32,937 bases of DNA. Origin: Pseudomonadota bacterium. GTDB lineage: Bacteria > Pseudomonadota > Gammaproteobacteria > Burkholderiales > Ferrovaceae. The stretch spans positions 1-32,937 of the forward strand of contig JAJZPY010000002.1 of NCBI GenBank assembly GCA_021811005.1, written 5' to 3'. The notes under the pieces were generated by a model, which was not told the origin of the DNA, searched no databases, and saw only the letters and a list, made by a program, of their open reading frames with translations. Made by a program: the position numbers and the translations under genes. Within the stretch, counting starts at the first letter, position 1, and the number at the start of each line of letters is the position of its first letter. Shown piece after piece: positions 15,791 to 22,537 of this stretch.

Positions 15791-16479
15791 GCGCAGGGGG
15801 TGGATGGCTTGAGACGCCGGTGGCCTGGGCCGGCCTGATGAGCGCCTGCGGTTATGTTGCCGGACTTGTGGCGGACCGCCTCGTGGACTGGATTCCGCAT
15901 CGCATGGCGGCGGATGGCGGGTTGCCGGAAGGGGTCGGACGCCTGCGCGCATGGCGTCGCGGCTTGCCGTTTCTGGGTGCCGCGCTTTCCCTGGTGGCGG
16001 CCTTGCGTTTTGGTCCAGGCTGGCCTGCGCTGGCTGTGCTGGCTTTTCTGGGGGCCTTGCTGGTGCTGATTTTCATCGATCTGGAAACCCAGTTGCTGCC
16101 GGACCTCGTCACGCTGCCTTTGTTGTGGGCCGGCCTGCTGGGCAATTCCTGGGGGTTGTTCACCGATTTGCATGCGGCCCTGTGGGGGGCCGCAGGCGGG
16201 TACCTGCTGCTGTGGAGTGTTTACTGGCTCTATCGGGGGATTGCCCGGCGCGAGGGCATCGGACGCGGAGATTTCAAGCTGCTGGCTGCCCTGGGTGCCT
16301 GGATGGGATGGGAATCGTTGCCGGCCATTCTGCTGTTCGCCTCCCTCGCCGGCGTTATTGTCGGAGGCCTTTGGCTGGGGCTGGGCCAGCGTTCCCGGCA
16401 TACCCCGATTCCTTTCGGGCCTTTTCTTGCGGCGGCTGGATATGGTGTTATGCTTTGGGGTAAAGGAGGAATGACGTGA
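15787..16479 (+). CDS. pilD: Prepilin peptidase, short form without the cysteine-rich domain
   Basis: Aspartic membrane protease that cleaves type IV prepilin-like leader peptides. The C-terminal peptidase domain is intact: FIDLETQLLPD places the first catalytic Asp at residue 98 and GRGDFKLLAALGAW the second at 162. The protein is only 230 residues, against about 290 in PilD. The N-terminal methyltransferase/zinc region with its two CxxC pairs is absent; only one cysteine (C21) remains in the N-terminal third. The usual partners pilB and pilC are not upstream; a CorB-type gene is. The order with coaE and zapD downstream is the standard one. Starts with GTG overlapping the previous stop (GTGA) and overlaps coaE the same way. 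Confidence 0.88.
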   Translation: MSAGGGWLETPVAWAGLMSACGYVAGLVADRLVDWIPHRMAADGGLPEGVGRLRAWRRGLPFLGAALSLVAALRFGPGWPALAVLAFLGALLVLIFIDLETQLLPDLVTLPLLWAGLLGNSWGLFTDLHAALWGAAGGYLLLWSVYWLYRGIARREGIGRGDFKLLAALGAWMGWESLPAILLFASLAGVIVGGLWLGLGQRSRHTPIPFGPFLAAAGYGVMLWGKGGMT

Positions 16480-17087
16480 GCAAATTCATCGTCGGGGTGA
16501 CCGGAGGCATCGGTTCTGGCAAATCCACAGTGGCCGAGCTGTTTGCCAAACTGGGGGCTGGGGTGGTGGACACGGACGCCATTTCCCGTCAGCTGACCGC
16601 ACCGGGAGGGGCGGCAATTCCGGCCATCCGGGACAAATTCGGGGAAGCGTTCATCAACGAAGATGGAAGCCTCAACCGGACCGTCATGCGTGATTACGTG
16701 TTCAACCACCCACCGGCGCGCAAGCAGCTGGAACGCATCATGCACGCCATGATCCGGGATGCCGTCCACGCAGCCCTGGAAGCGGCCACGCAACCTTACG
16801 TCTTGCTGGTGGTGCCCCTGCTGATTGAAGTGGGAAGCTACAGACCGTTGCTGTCGCGTGTGTTGGTGGTGGATTGCGAAGAGGAACTGCAGGTCCAGCG
16901 CGCTGCCGCCCGGCGGGACATGACGCCGGAAGCAGTGAAAGCCATTATGGCCGCCCAGACAGACCGCAAAACCCGTTTGCGGGTGGCTGACGACGTGATC
17001 GAAAACAATGGCGACCTCACCAGCCTCGAGTCGGTGGTCCGTTCACTGGATCGCCAGTACCGTGCCATGGCGTCCGGAGCGAACTAA
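16476..17087 (+). CDS. coaE: Dephospho-CoA kinase
   Basis: Phosphorylates the 3'-hydroxyl of dephospho-CoA, the last step of coenzyme A synthesis; the preceding step (coaD) is also encoded in this window at 26274. The 203-residue product has the P-loop GGIGSGKS at residues 10-17 and the conserved VVDTDAISRQL segment. GTG start at 16476 overlapping the prepilin peptidase stop. A GGAGGAATGAC sequence immediately upstream supplies the ribosome binding site. Confidence 0.96.
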   Translation: MSKFIVGVTGGIGSGKSTVAELFAKLGAGVVDTDAISRQLTAPGGAAIPAIRDKFGEAFINEDGSLNRTVMRDYVFNHPPARKQLERIMHAMIRDAVHAALEAATQPYVLLVVPLLIEVGSYRPLLSRVLVVDCEEELQVQRAAARRDMTPEAVKAIMAAQTDRKTRLRVADDVIENNGDLTSLESVVRSLDRQYRAMASGAN

Positions 17088-17177
17088 AACGTTTGATTTT
17101 CAGGTCATTGGCACGGCCGGGGATTGCGTTCCTGGCCAATTTGGGACACACTTTGGCGGTTTTCCGGGGCCGCTTCG

Positions 17178-17933
17178 GTGATCATTTACGATTATCCGCT
17201 CAACGAGCAGATCCGCATTTTCCTGCGTTTAAAGGCGCTCTTCCGTCGCGCTTTTTATTTCATCGAGCGGGAGGAAGCCTGGGATCATCACGCCGCATTG
17301 ATGACGGTGTTCGAGATTCTCGACGTCACGGCGCGCTCGGACGTCAAATCAGACCTGCTGCAATCCCTTGATCGACAGCGCCTGGCCTTGGTGCCGCTGC
17401 GCGAAAACCCCAACGTTTCCCAGGAATCCCTGGAAAAGGCGCTTTCAGACCTGGAAACAGCCGCCTACGACCTGCACGGCAGCAAAGGCAAGTTTGGAGA
17501 ACAGCTGCGCAATCACGAATGGCTGATGGCCATCAAGCAGCGATCAGGCATTCCGGGCGGCATGTGTGATTTTGACTTGCCGGCTTACCACTACTGGCTG
17601 TCGCTGGGGCGGGAAGCCCGACGCAGCCAGCTCAACGAGTGGGTCTCGCCTCTCCTGTCCACTTACCGGGCCTTGCGGGTGCACGTCACGCTGCTCATGG
17701 AAAGCGGCAAGGCTCACGAGCTGCAGGCGACCAACGGGCTTTTCCAGCAAACCAAGGTGGGTCCGGACGTCCGCCTGTTGCGGGTGGCCTTGGGGTCCGA
17801 CCTGCCCTGCGTGCCTGAAATCAGCGCCAACAAATACCTGCTCAACATCCGGTTTCTGGGGGCTGGCGAAACTGCGCGTTTCAAGGTGTGCGGACAAGAC
17901 ATTCCGTTTACCCTGATTTTCTGTACCCTCTGA
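17178..17933 (+). CDS. zapD: Cell division protein ZapD
   Basis: FtsZ-associated protein that bundles and stabilises Z-ring filaments. The family start VIIYDYPLNEQIRIFLRLKA follows a GTG at 17178, giving 251 residues (E. coli ZapD has 247). An in-frame ATG 18 codons upstream would add a sequence with no family likeness. The helical N-terminal half and beta-rich C-terminal half (KYLLNIRFL, FTLIFCTL) are complete. It follows coaE by about 90 bp and ends 6 bp from the converging folB stop. Confidence 0.93.
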   Translation: MIIYDYPLNEQIRIFLRLKALFRRAFYFIEREEAWDHHAALMTVFEILDVTARSDVKSDLLQSLDRQRLALVPLRENPNVSQESLEKALSDLETAAYDLHGSKGKFGEQLRNHEWLMAIKQRSGIPGGMCDFDLPAYHYWLSLGREARRSQLNEWVSPLLSTYRALRVHVTLLMESGKAHELQATNGLFQQTKVGPDVRLLRVALGSDLPCVPEISANKYLLNIRFLGAGETARFKVCGQDIPFTLIFCTL

Positions 17934-17939
17934 GCCCGG

Positions 17940-18329
17940 CTATTCCCGCCGCGCCCGCAAGGCGTTCCAATCCTGGCGGGAAGTGTCGATGCCCACGCCG
18001 ATCTCTTCCACTTCCTCGAATATGGTGGTCTTGCGGATGGTGGCTTCCACGTAGTCTACCCGCGGATCATCAAAACAGTGCGTGACCAGCTCATCCAGCA
18101 GGTCTTCGATGAGCGGGACATGGGGGCGCTCGGCCCAGCTTTGGATGAAATTGCGCAATGGTTCGTAATCCACCGTATCGCCAATGTGGCGGATGCGGCG
18201 CAAGGCCGAAAAGGGGAAGGAAAGTTTTACCGAGACCAGAATGTCCTGCGGCCCGGTTTTCTCGAAATCGTGTATCCCCAGGCGCACCGAACAGTGCGCG
18301 TTGCGAATGATGCAATGGTAGCGGCTCAT
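17940..18329 (-). CDS. folB: Dihydroneopterin aldolase family protein
   Basis: Predicted to convert 7,8-dihydroneopterin to 6-hydroxymethyl-dihydropterin in folate synthesis, or to act on a related pterin. The 129-residue protein has the FolB tunnelling fold pattern: RLGIHDFEKTGPQ near the start, DTVDYEPLRNFI in the middle, and the conserved Glu in LIEDLLDEL, with a catalytic-type Lys in ATIRKTTIFEEVEEIGV. The C-terminal part is acidic and differs from E. coli FolB, so a paralogous function is possible. The start codon overlaps the rpoH stop (ATGA), so it is translated from the rpoH transcript. Confidence 0.82.
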   Translation of the reverse strand: MSRYHCIIRNAHCSVRLGIHDFEKTGPQDILVSVKLSFPFSALRRIRHIGDTVDYEPLRNFIQSWAERPHVPLIEDLLDELVTHCFDDPRVDYVEATIRKTTIFEEVEEIGVGIDTSRQDWNALRARRE

Positions 18330-19186
18330 GCCGCAGGTTCTAGCGCAGCGCGCAGCTTCTGGAGGGCGCGGCCCTCGATTTGGCGAACACGTTCGGCGGA
18401 TACGCCGAGTTCCTGGGCCAGTTCCTGAAGCGTGGCGGCCGGTTTTTCACCCTGAAGCCAGCGGGCCAAAACGATACGCCGGCTGCGCTCATCCAGGCCA
18501 GCGAGGGCTTTCTGCAATCCTTCGTGGCGCAGGGTTTCCTGCTCCCGGGATTCCAGCATTTCCGAAGGGCCGGCCGATTCATCGGCCAGGTAGGCAATGG
18601 GGCTTACCCAATGTTCTTCGTCTTCGGGCGCAGGGGCCAGGGAAATATCCTGGCCAGATAGCCGCACTTCCATTTCGCTCACGTCTTCCGGCCTGACTCC
18701 CAATTGCCGGGCCACTTCCAGAGTTTCGCGGTGCGACAGGGAACCGAATCCCGGTTTCAGGCTGCGCAAGCCAAAAAACAGCTTGCGCTGGGCCTTGGTG
18801 GTGGCAATCTTGACCAGGCGCCAGTTGCGGATGATGTATTCGTGGATTTCGGCCTTGATCCAGTGGACGGCAAAAGACACCAGGCGCACGCCGCGCTCCG
18901 GATCGAAGCGGCGCACGGCCTTCATGAGGCCCACATTGCCTTCCTGGATCAGGTCGGCCTGCGGCAGTCCGTACCCGCTGTACTGACGTGCCGTGGAAAC
19001 CACCAGCCGCAAATGGGAAAGAATAAGGCGCTGGGCGGCCTGCAAGTCGTTGTTGTCACGCAAGCGCCGACCCAAAGTCACTTCTTCCTCTGCGCTCAGC
19101 AGCGGAATCCGGGACACGATCTGGATGTATTGCTCCAAGCTTCCGCTCAGGGACGGAACAGGTGCAGGCAGCGTCATTTCATGCAT
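18326..19186 (-). CDS. rpoH: RNA polymerase sigma factor RpoH (sigma-32)
   Basis: Heat-shock sigma factor directing transcription of chaperone and protease genes. The 286-residue product has region 2 with DLIQEGNVGLMKAVRRFDP and the RpoH box QRKLFFGLR at residues 133-141 (commonly QRKLFFNLR, so Asn is Gly here), followed by regions 3 and 4 ending in a helix-turn-helix (LGVSAERVRQIEGRALQKL). The start at 19186 is preceded by GGGAGG. A perfect CIRCE element lies 32 bp upstream. In E. coli rpoH follows ftsX directly; here a copper cassette lies between them. Confidence 0.95.
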   Translation of the reverse strand: MHEMTLPAPVPSLSGSLEQYIQIVSRIPLLSAEEEVTLGRRLRDNNDLQAAQRLILSHLRLVVSTARQYSGYGLPQADLIQEGNVGLMKAVRRFDPERGVRLVSFAVHWIKAEIHEYIIRNWRLVKIATTKAQRKLFFGLRSLKPGFGSLSHRETLEVARQLGVRPEDVSEMEVRLSGQDISLAPAPEDEEHWVSPIAYLADESAGPSEMLESREQETLRHEGLQKALAGLDERSRRIVLARWLQGEKPAATLQELAQELGVSAERVRQIEGRALQKLRAALEPAA

Positions 19187-19215
19187 GGATCAGTCAACCT
19201 CCCTCGTCTGGGCGT

Positions 19216-19245
19216 ATTTTAGCACTCCATTCGTTTGAGTGCTAA
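19216..19245 (-). promoter_or_regulatory. Predicted rpoH promoter overlapping CIRCE
   Basis: On the minus strand TTAGCA (19245-19240) and TAAAAT (19221-19216) are spaced by 18 bp, a plausible sigma-70 promoter. Both boxes fall within or against the CIRCE arms, so HrcA bound there would block RNA polymerase. The -35 match is only four of six. Confidence 0.4.
19219..19245. promoter_or_regulatory. CIRCE element (HrcA operator) upstream of rpoH
   Basis: A perfect inverted repeat TTAGCACTC (19219-19227), nine-base spacer, GAGTGCTAA (19237-19245) is identical to the CIRCE consensus bound by the heat-shock repressor HrcA. It lies 32 bp upstream of the rpoH ATG. hrcA itself and groESL are not in this window. 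Confidence 0.93.
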
Positions 19246-19355
19246 TAAGGGGCAAGGTTCCTCATGCCCGATGCCTTTCCGGCAGGAAAGCAACGTCGGT
19301 AATGATAATGTAAATCTATTTATATCAATGAGTTACACTGTTTTTCGGGGCGCCG

Positions 19356-19490
19356 TCAACTGAGGTGGGCGACCACCCATATCCCGACCAGCCCAACCAC
19401 CAGAAAACCCAGCATGACCCAGAGGCCTTGGCGGGCATTGCAGTCGCAGTCCCCGGCTTTGTTTGATTTGATGGTGCAGGATTTCTTCAT
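19356..19490 (-). CDS. 44-residue cysteine-containing single-span membrane protein
   Basis: Small gene not recognised as any named family. An AGGAG ribosome binding site seven bases before the ATG at 19490 decides the start; the open frame reaches further upstream but lacks such a site and would overlap csoR. The peptide has a short basic N-terminus with C5, a CDC pair (C15, C17), then one hydrophobic segment at about residues 21-41 (LWVMLGFLVVGLVGIWVV). It follows csoR by 46 bp on the same strand as the last gene of the copA-copZ-csoR cluster. Soft-metal ligands plus this position suggest, but do not show, a copper-related role. Confidence 0.6.
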   Translation of the reverse strand: MKKSCTIKSNKAGDCDCNARQGLWVMLGFLVVGLVGIWVVAHLS

Positions 19491-19536
19491 TGGGGTTCTC
19501 CTTCCCGGTTTCTTGCGGGATACAAGGCCATGTGCT

Positions 19537-19863
19537 TTATCGGCTGATTTTCTTGAGAACACCCATCAGCTCCGAGAGGGCGGCCTCGCCATCGCCGTGT
19601 CGAATGGCTTTCTGCACACAGCCTTTGGTGTGGTCTTCGATGAGTTGCAGGGCCATGGCGTCGAGCGCTGACCGGACCGCGCTGACCTGGGTCAGGATGT
19701 CGATGCAGTAGCGGTCGCTTTCGACCATGCCGCTGATGCCCCTGATCTGGCCTGCAATGCGGTTCAGGCGGTTAAGCAACGCCTGCTTGTGGGGCTGCAC
19801 AATGGTTTTTTCGCTGCCATGACACAGCGCCGGGGCATCAGGCTTTGACGTCATAACCGGCAT
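19537..19863 (-). CDS. csoR: Copper-sensing transcriptional repressor, CsoR family
   Basis: All-helical DUF156 repressor of 108 residues that releases its operator on binding Cu(I). The CsoR copper ligands are present with exact family spacing: C53, H78 and C82 (Cys-x24-His-x3-Cys, in RYCIDIL and EDHTKGCV). This separates it from the formaldehyde and nickel sensors FrmR and RcnR, which carry other residues at these positions. The N-terminal helix LLNRLNRIAGQIRGI is standard. The start overlaps the copZ end by 26 bp (ATG at 19863, or ATG at 19854 three codons later). A matching operator sits at the copA promoter, so the cluster is probably autoregulated. Confidence 0.88.
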   Translation of the reverse strand: MPVMTSKPDAPALCHGSEKTIVQPHKQALLNRLNRIAGQIRGISGMVESDRYCIDILTQVSAVRSALDAMALQLIEDHTKGCVQKAIRHGDGEAALSELMGVLKKISR

Positions 19864-20047
19864 CCACGACGGCGGTTTTCAGTTGCTCCGGCGAGACCTG
19901 TGCCGGGTCGTACTCGATGGTGGCCTGGCCTTTTTCCAGGGAAACGTCTGTCTGCCCAACGCCCGGCAAATTCGCGAGAGCCCGCTTGACGCTGTTTACG
20001 CAGCCGCCACAGGTCATGCCTTGAATGTTCAATGTGGTTGTCGTCAT
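19838..20047 (-). CDS. copZ: Copper chaperone CopZ (heavy-metal-associated domain)
   Basis: Small cytosolic Cu(I) carrier that hands copper to CopA and to the sensor. It is one HMA domain with the metal-binding motif MTCGGC near the start and the usual DAGYDV end. Two ATG codons are possible, 20053 (overlapping the copA stop, 71 residues) and 20047 (69 residues). AGGA is correctly spaced only for the second, which I chose. It lies between copA and csoR and overlaps csoR. Confidence 0.93.
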   Translation of the reverse strand: MTTTTLNIQGMTCGGCVNSVKRALANLPGVGQTDVSLEKGQATIEYDPAQVSPEQLKTAVVDAGYDVKA

Positions 20048-20049
20048 GT

Positions 20050-22452
20050 TCATTTTCCTTGTGGGTTGTGTGATGGCAGTTTCGGTTGCCAGCGACGCAG
20101 CAACAGCGAGTTGGTGACGACCGACACCGAACTCATGGCCATGGCGGCGCCGGCGATCACGGGGTTGAGCATGCCCACGGCGGCCAGGGGAATGCCCAGG
20201 ATGTTGTAGATGAATGCAAAGAAGAGGTTCTGTTTGATCTTGGTGAGGGTGGCTTTCGACAGTTCGATGGCGTCCACTGCGGTCAACAGGTCGCTGTTCA
20301 TCAGAGTCACGTCCGCAGCTTCCATGGCGATGTCGGAACCGGCGCCGATGGCGAAGCTGACATCGGCGGCGGCGAGCGCGGGAGCGTCATTGATGCCATC
20401 GCCCACCATGCCGATCACGCGCCCCTGTGCCTGCATTTCCTTGATCTTCGAAGCTTTCTCTTGCGGCAGCACTTCGGCGATGAACTGGCGTATGCCCGCC
20501 TCACCAGCGATCGCCTGGGCTGTGGCCGCATTGTCACCCGTGAGCATGACCACTTCCATGCCCATTTCATGCAGTCTTGTCACTGCCTGGCGGGATGTAG
20601 GCCGCAGCCGGTCGGCAATGGCCAGATAACCGAGCGGCTCACCCCGGCTGGCCAAGCCGATGACTGTTTTCCCGGAGCGCTGCAACGCCGCCACCTTTTT
20701 CTGGTCCAGCGGAATGGCCAGACTTTCCAGCCAGGCCGGAGAGCCCAGCCAGAAAACTTCATCGCCCAGCGAAGCCGTCACCCCCTTGCCGGGTTCGGCC
20801 CGGAAGTCACGCATTGCTGCCGGCTGAATTCCCGCCGCGGTCGCTTCGTCCAGCACGGCGCGCGACAGGGGATGTTCAGAACCCTGTTCCAGGGTGGCTG
20901 CGAGTTGCAGAAACGCCTGCCGGGTCAGCGATGCGGCCGGCAGCACATCGGTGACCACCGGCTTGCCTTCGGTCAGGGTGCCGGTCTTGTCCACCACCAG
21001 CGTGCCGATCTTCTGGGCGCGTTCGAGCGCTTCGGCATTTTTTATCAGGATGCCGGCCTGTGCACCGCGACCTGTGCCGACCATGATGGCCGTTGGCGTG
21101 CCCAGGCCCAATGCACAAGGGCAGGCAATGACCAGCACGGCCACGGCGTTGATCAGGGCCTGGGTGAAGTCGCCGCTGAAAAGCCACCATCCGCCGAAGG
21201 TCAGGGCGGCAATACCCACCACGACCGGGACAAAGATGCCGGAAATCCGGTCTGCCAAGCGCTGGATCGGGGCCTTGGAACCCTGCGCTGCTTCAACCAG
21301 CCGGATGATGTGGGCCAGAGCGGTGTGGACTCCCACGCCAGTGGCCTTGCAGCGCAACATGCCCTGGCCATTGAGCGTGGCTGCAAAAACCTTGGCGTTG
21401 GCTTCTTTCAGTTGCGGCAAGCTTTCGCCAGTCAGCATCGACTCGTCGACGCTTGAAACTCCCGACAGGACGACCCCGTCCACCGGAAGGCTCTCTCCAG
21501 GGCGAACAATGAAAACATCGCCCGCTTTCATGAGCGCCACTTCGATTTCCTTCACCTCACCATCCTGCTCCACATGCGCGGTTTTGGGTTGCAATTTCAT
21601 GAGGGCTTCGATGGCGCCGGAAGTCTTGCTTTTCGCTCGTGACTCCAGCAGTTTGCCCATCAGAACCAGCGTGATGATGGAAGCTGAGGCTTCGAAATAG
21701 ACGTGTTCGGCAAGACCCAGAAAGGTGACTGTGGTGCTGAAGAGATAGGCCATGCTGGTGCCCAGCGCCACCAGCACATCCATGTTGGCCGAACCGCCCC
21801 GGAGCGCGTTCCAGGCTCCCCGATAAAAGCGAGCCCCGATCCAGAACTGCACGGGCGTGGCCAAAAGCCACTGCAGCCCGCGCGGCCACAGTTCCATGTG
21901 GCCCGCGAACATGCCGACCATCTGGGCCAGCAGTGGCAGGGTCAGCAGGGCGGAAACGGCAAAGAGAATCAGGTCTTGTCGGTAGGCGGCCTGGCGCCGG
22001 GCTTTTTCGGCTGCGGAGTCCAGTCCGGCAATTTCCTGCGCGCCATAGCCCGCCTTTTCCACCCGGCGGATCAGATCAGCGATGCCAGCCAGACCGGGCG
22101 TGAACGTGACGTGGGCCCGTTCCGTTGCCAGATTCACGTGCGCGGAAACGCCGGGCAATTGGTTCAGTCCCCTTTCGATGCGCGCGGCGCAGGACGCACA
22201 GGTCATGCCCGAGATGGACAGTTCGGTCGTCTGCCGGGGAACGTCATAGCCCGTTTTTTGCACCGCCTCCACAAGCTCTTGAGGCGATACCCGGTTTGCA
22301 TCAAAACGGATCTGTGCCTTGTCGGTGGCGACATTGACTGTCGCCTGGACTCCCGGAAGTCTGTTCAGGGTTTTTTCGATGCGCGTTGCGCAGGCTGTGC
22401 AGGTCATGCCTTCGATGGGCAAGTCCACCTGGTTGAGTGCGGGTTCTGACAC
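20050..22452 (-). CDS. copA: Copper-exporting P1B-type ATPase
   Basis: Inner-membrane ATPase that pumps Cu(I) out of the cytoplasm. From the GTG at 22452 it has 800 residues. Two N-terminal HMA domains carry MTCTAC (C18, C21) and MTCASC. The membrane CPC motif in ACPCALGLGTP, the phosphorylation site DKTGT, the HP of the nucleotide domain (GSEHPLSRAV) and the hinge GDGINDAPAL are all present, as expected of P1B-1 pumps. The start is uncertain: GTG at 22452 has GGGAG eight bases upstream, while ATG at 22473 (seven codons longer) and a further in-frame start lack a good site. First gene of the copA-copZ-csoR cluster; the stop is next to the copZ start. Confidence 0.95.
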   Translation of the reverse strand: MSEPALNQVDLPIEGMTCTACATRIEKTLNRLPGVQATVNVATDKAQIRFDANRVSPQELVEAVQKTGYDVPRQTTELSISGMTCASCAARIERGLNQLPGVSAHVNLATERAHVTFTPGLAGIADLIRRVEKAGYGAQEIAGLDSAAEKARRQAAYRQDLILFAVSALLTLPLLAQMVGMFAGHMELWPRGLQWLLATPVQFWIGARFYRGAWNALRGGSANMDVLVALGTSMAYLFSTTVTFLGLAEHVYFEASASIITLVLMGKLLESRAKSKTSGAIEALMKLQPKTAHVEQDGEVKEIEVALMKAGDVFIVRPGESLPVDGVVLSGVSSVDESMLTGESLPQLKEANAKVFAATLNGQGMLRCKATGVGVHTALAHIIRLVEAAQGSKAPIQRLADRISGIFVPVVVGIAALTFGGWWLFSGDFTQALINAVAVLVIACPCALGLGTPTAIMVGTGRGAQAGILIKNAEALERAQKIGTLVVDKTGTLTEGKPVVTDVLPAASLTRQAFLQLAATLEQGSEHPLSRAVLDEATAAGIQPAAMRDFRAEPGKGVTASLGDEVFWLGSPAWLESLAIPLDQKKVAALQRSGKTVIGLASRGEPLGYLAIADRLRPTSRQAVTRLHEMGMEVVMLTGDNAATAQAIAGEAGIRQFIAEVLPQEKASKIKEMQAQGRVIGMVGDGINDAPALAAADVSFAIGAGSDIAMEAADVTLMNSDLLTAVDAIELSKATLTKIKQNLFFAFIYNILGIPLAAVGMLNPVIAGAAMAMSSVSVVTNSLLLRRWQPKLPSHNPQGK

Positions 22453-22488
22453 GATGCAACTCCCTGCTTTCATGTGTCTTGAAAAATC

Positions 22489-22518
22489 ATTATATACCCT
22501 ATGGGGGTATATGGGCAA
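22489..22518 (-). promoter_or_regulatory. Predicted copA promoter
   Basis: On the minus strand a perfect -10 box TATAAT (22494-22489) lies 18 bp downstream of TTGCCC (22518-22513). The spacer between the boxes is almost entirely filled by the CsoR-like inverted repeat, a layout that gives repression by occlusion. Confidence 0.65.
22492..22512. promoter_or_regulatory. CsoR-type operator at the copA promoter
   Basis: Inverted repeat ATATACCC (22492-22499), five-base spacer, GGGTATAT (22505-22512), with extra G residues in the spacer. A G/C tract flanked by ATAC/GTAT is characteristic of CsoR/RcnR-family operators. The csoR gene is in the same cluster. The repeat is seen; binding is inferred. 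Confidence 0.75.
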
Positions 22519-22537
22519 GGGTGCTGCGTACGGACGG

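Noticed and set aside
17093..17371. Separate small gene between coaE and zapD
   Set aside because: It overlaps zapD out of frame and has no family likeness; the 90-bp gap itself shows no gene.
20086..21456. 456-codon open frame antisense to copA
   Set aside because: Opposite a complete P-type ATPase; low-complexity Gly/His/Gln product, no family features, no promoter or ribosome binding site.
22489..22518. CueR (MerR-type) operator at copA
   Set aside because: MerR-type sites are longer dyads with a 19-20 bp promoter spacer; here the spacer is 18 bp, the repeat has the CsoR pattern, and csoR is in the cluster.
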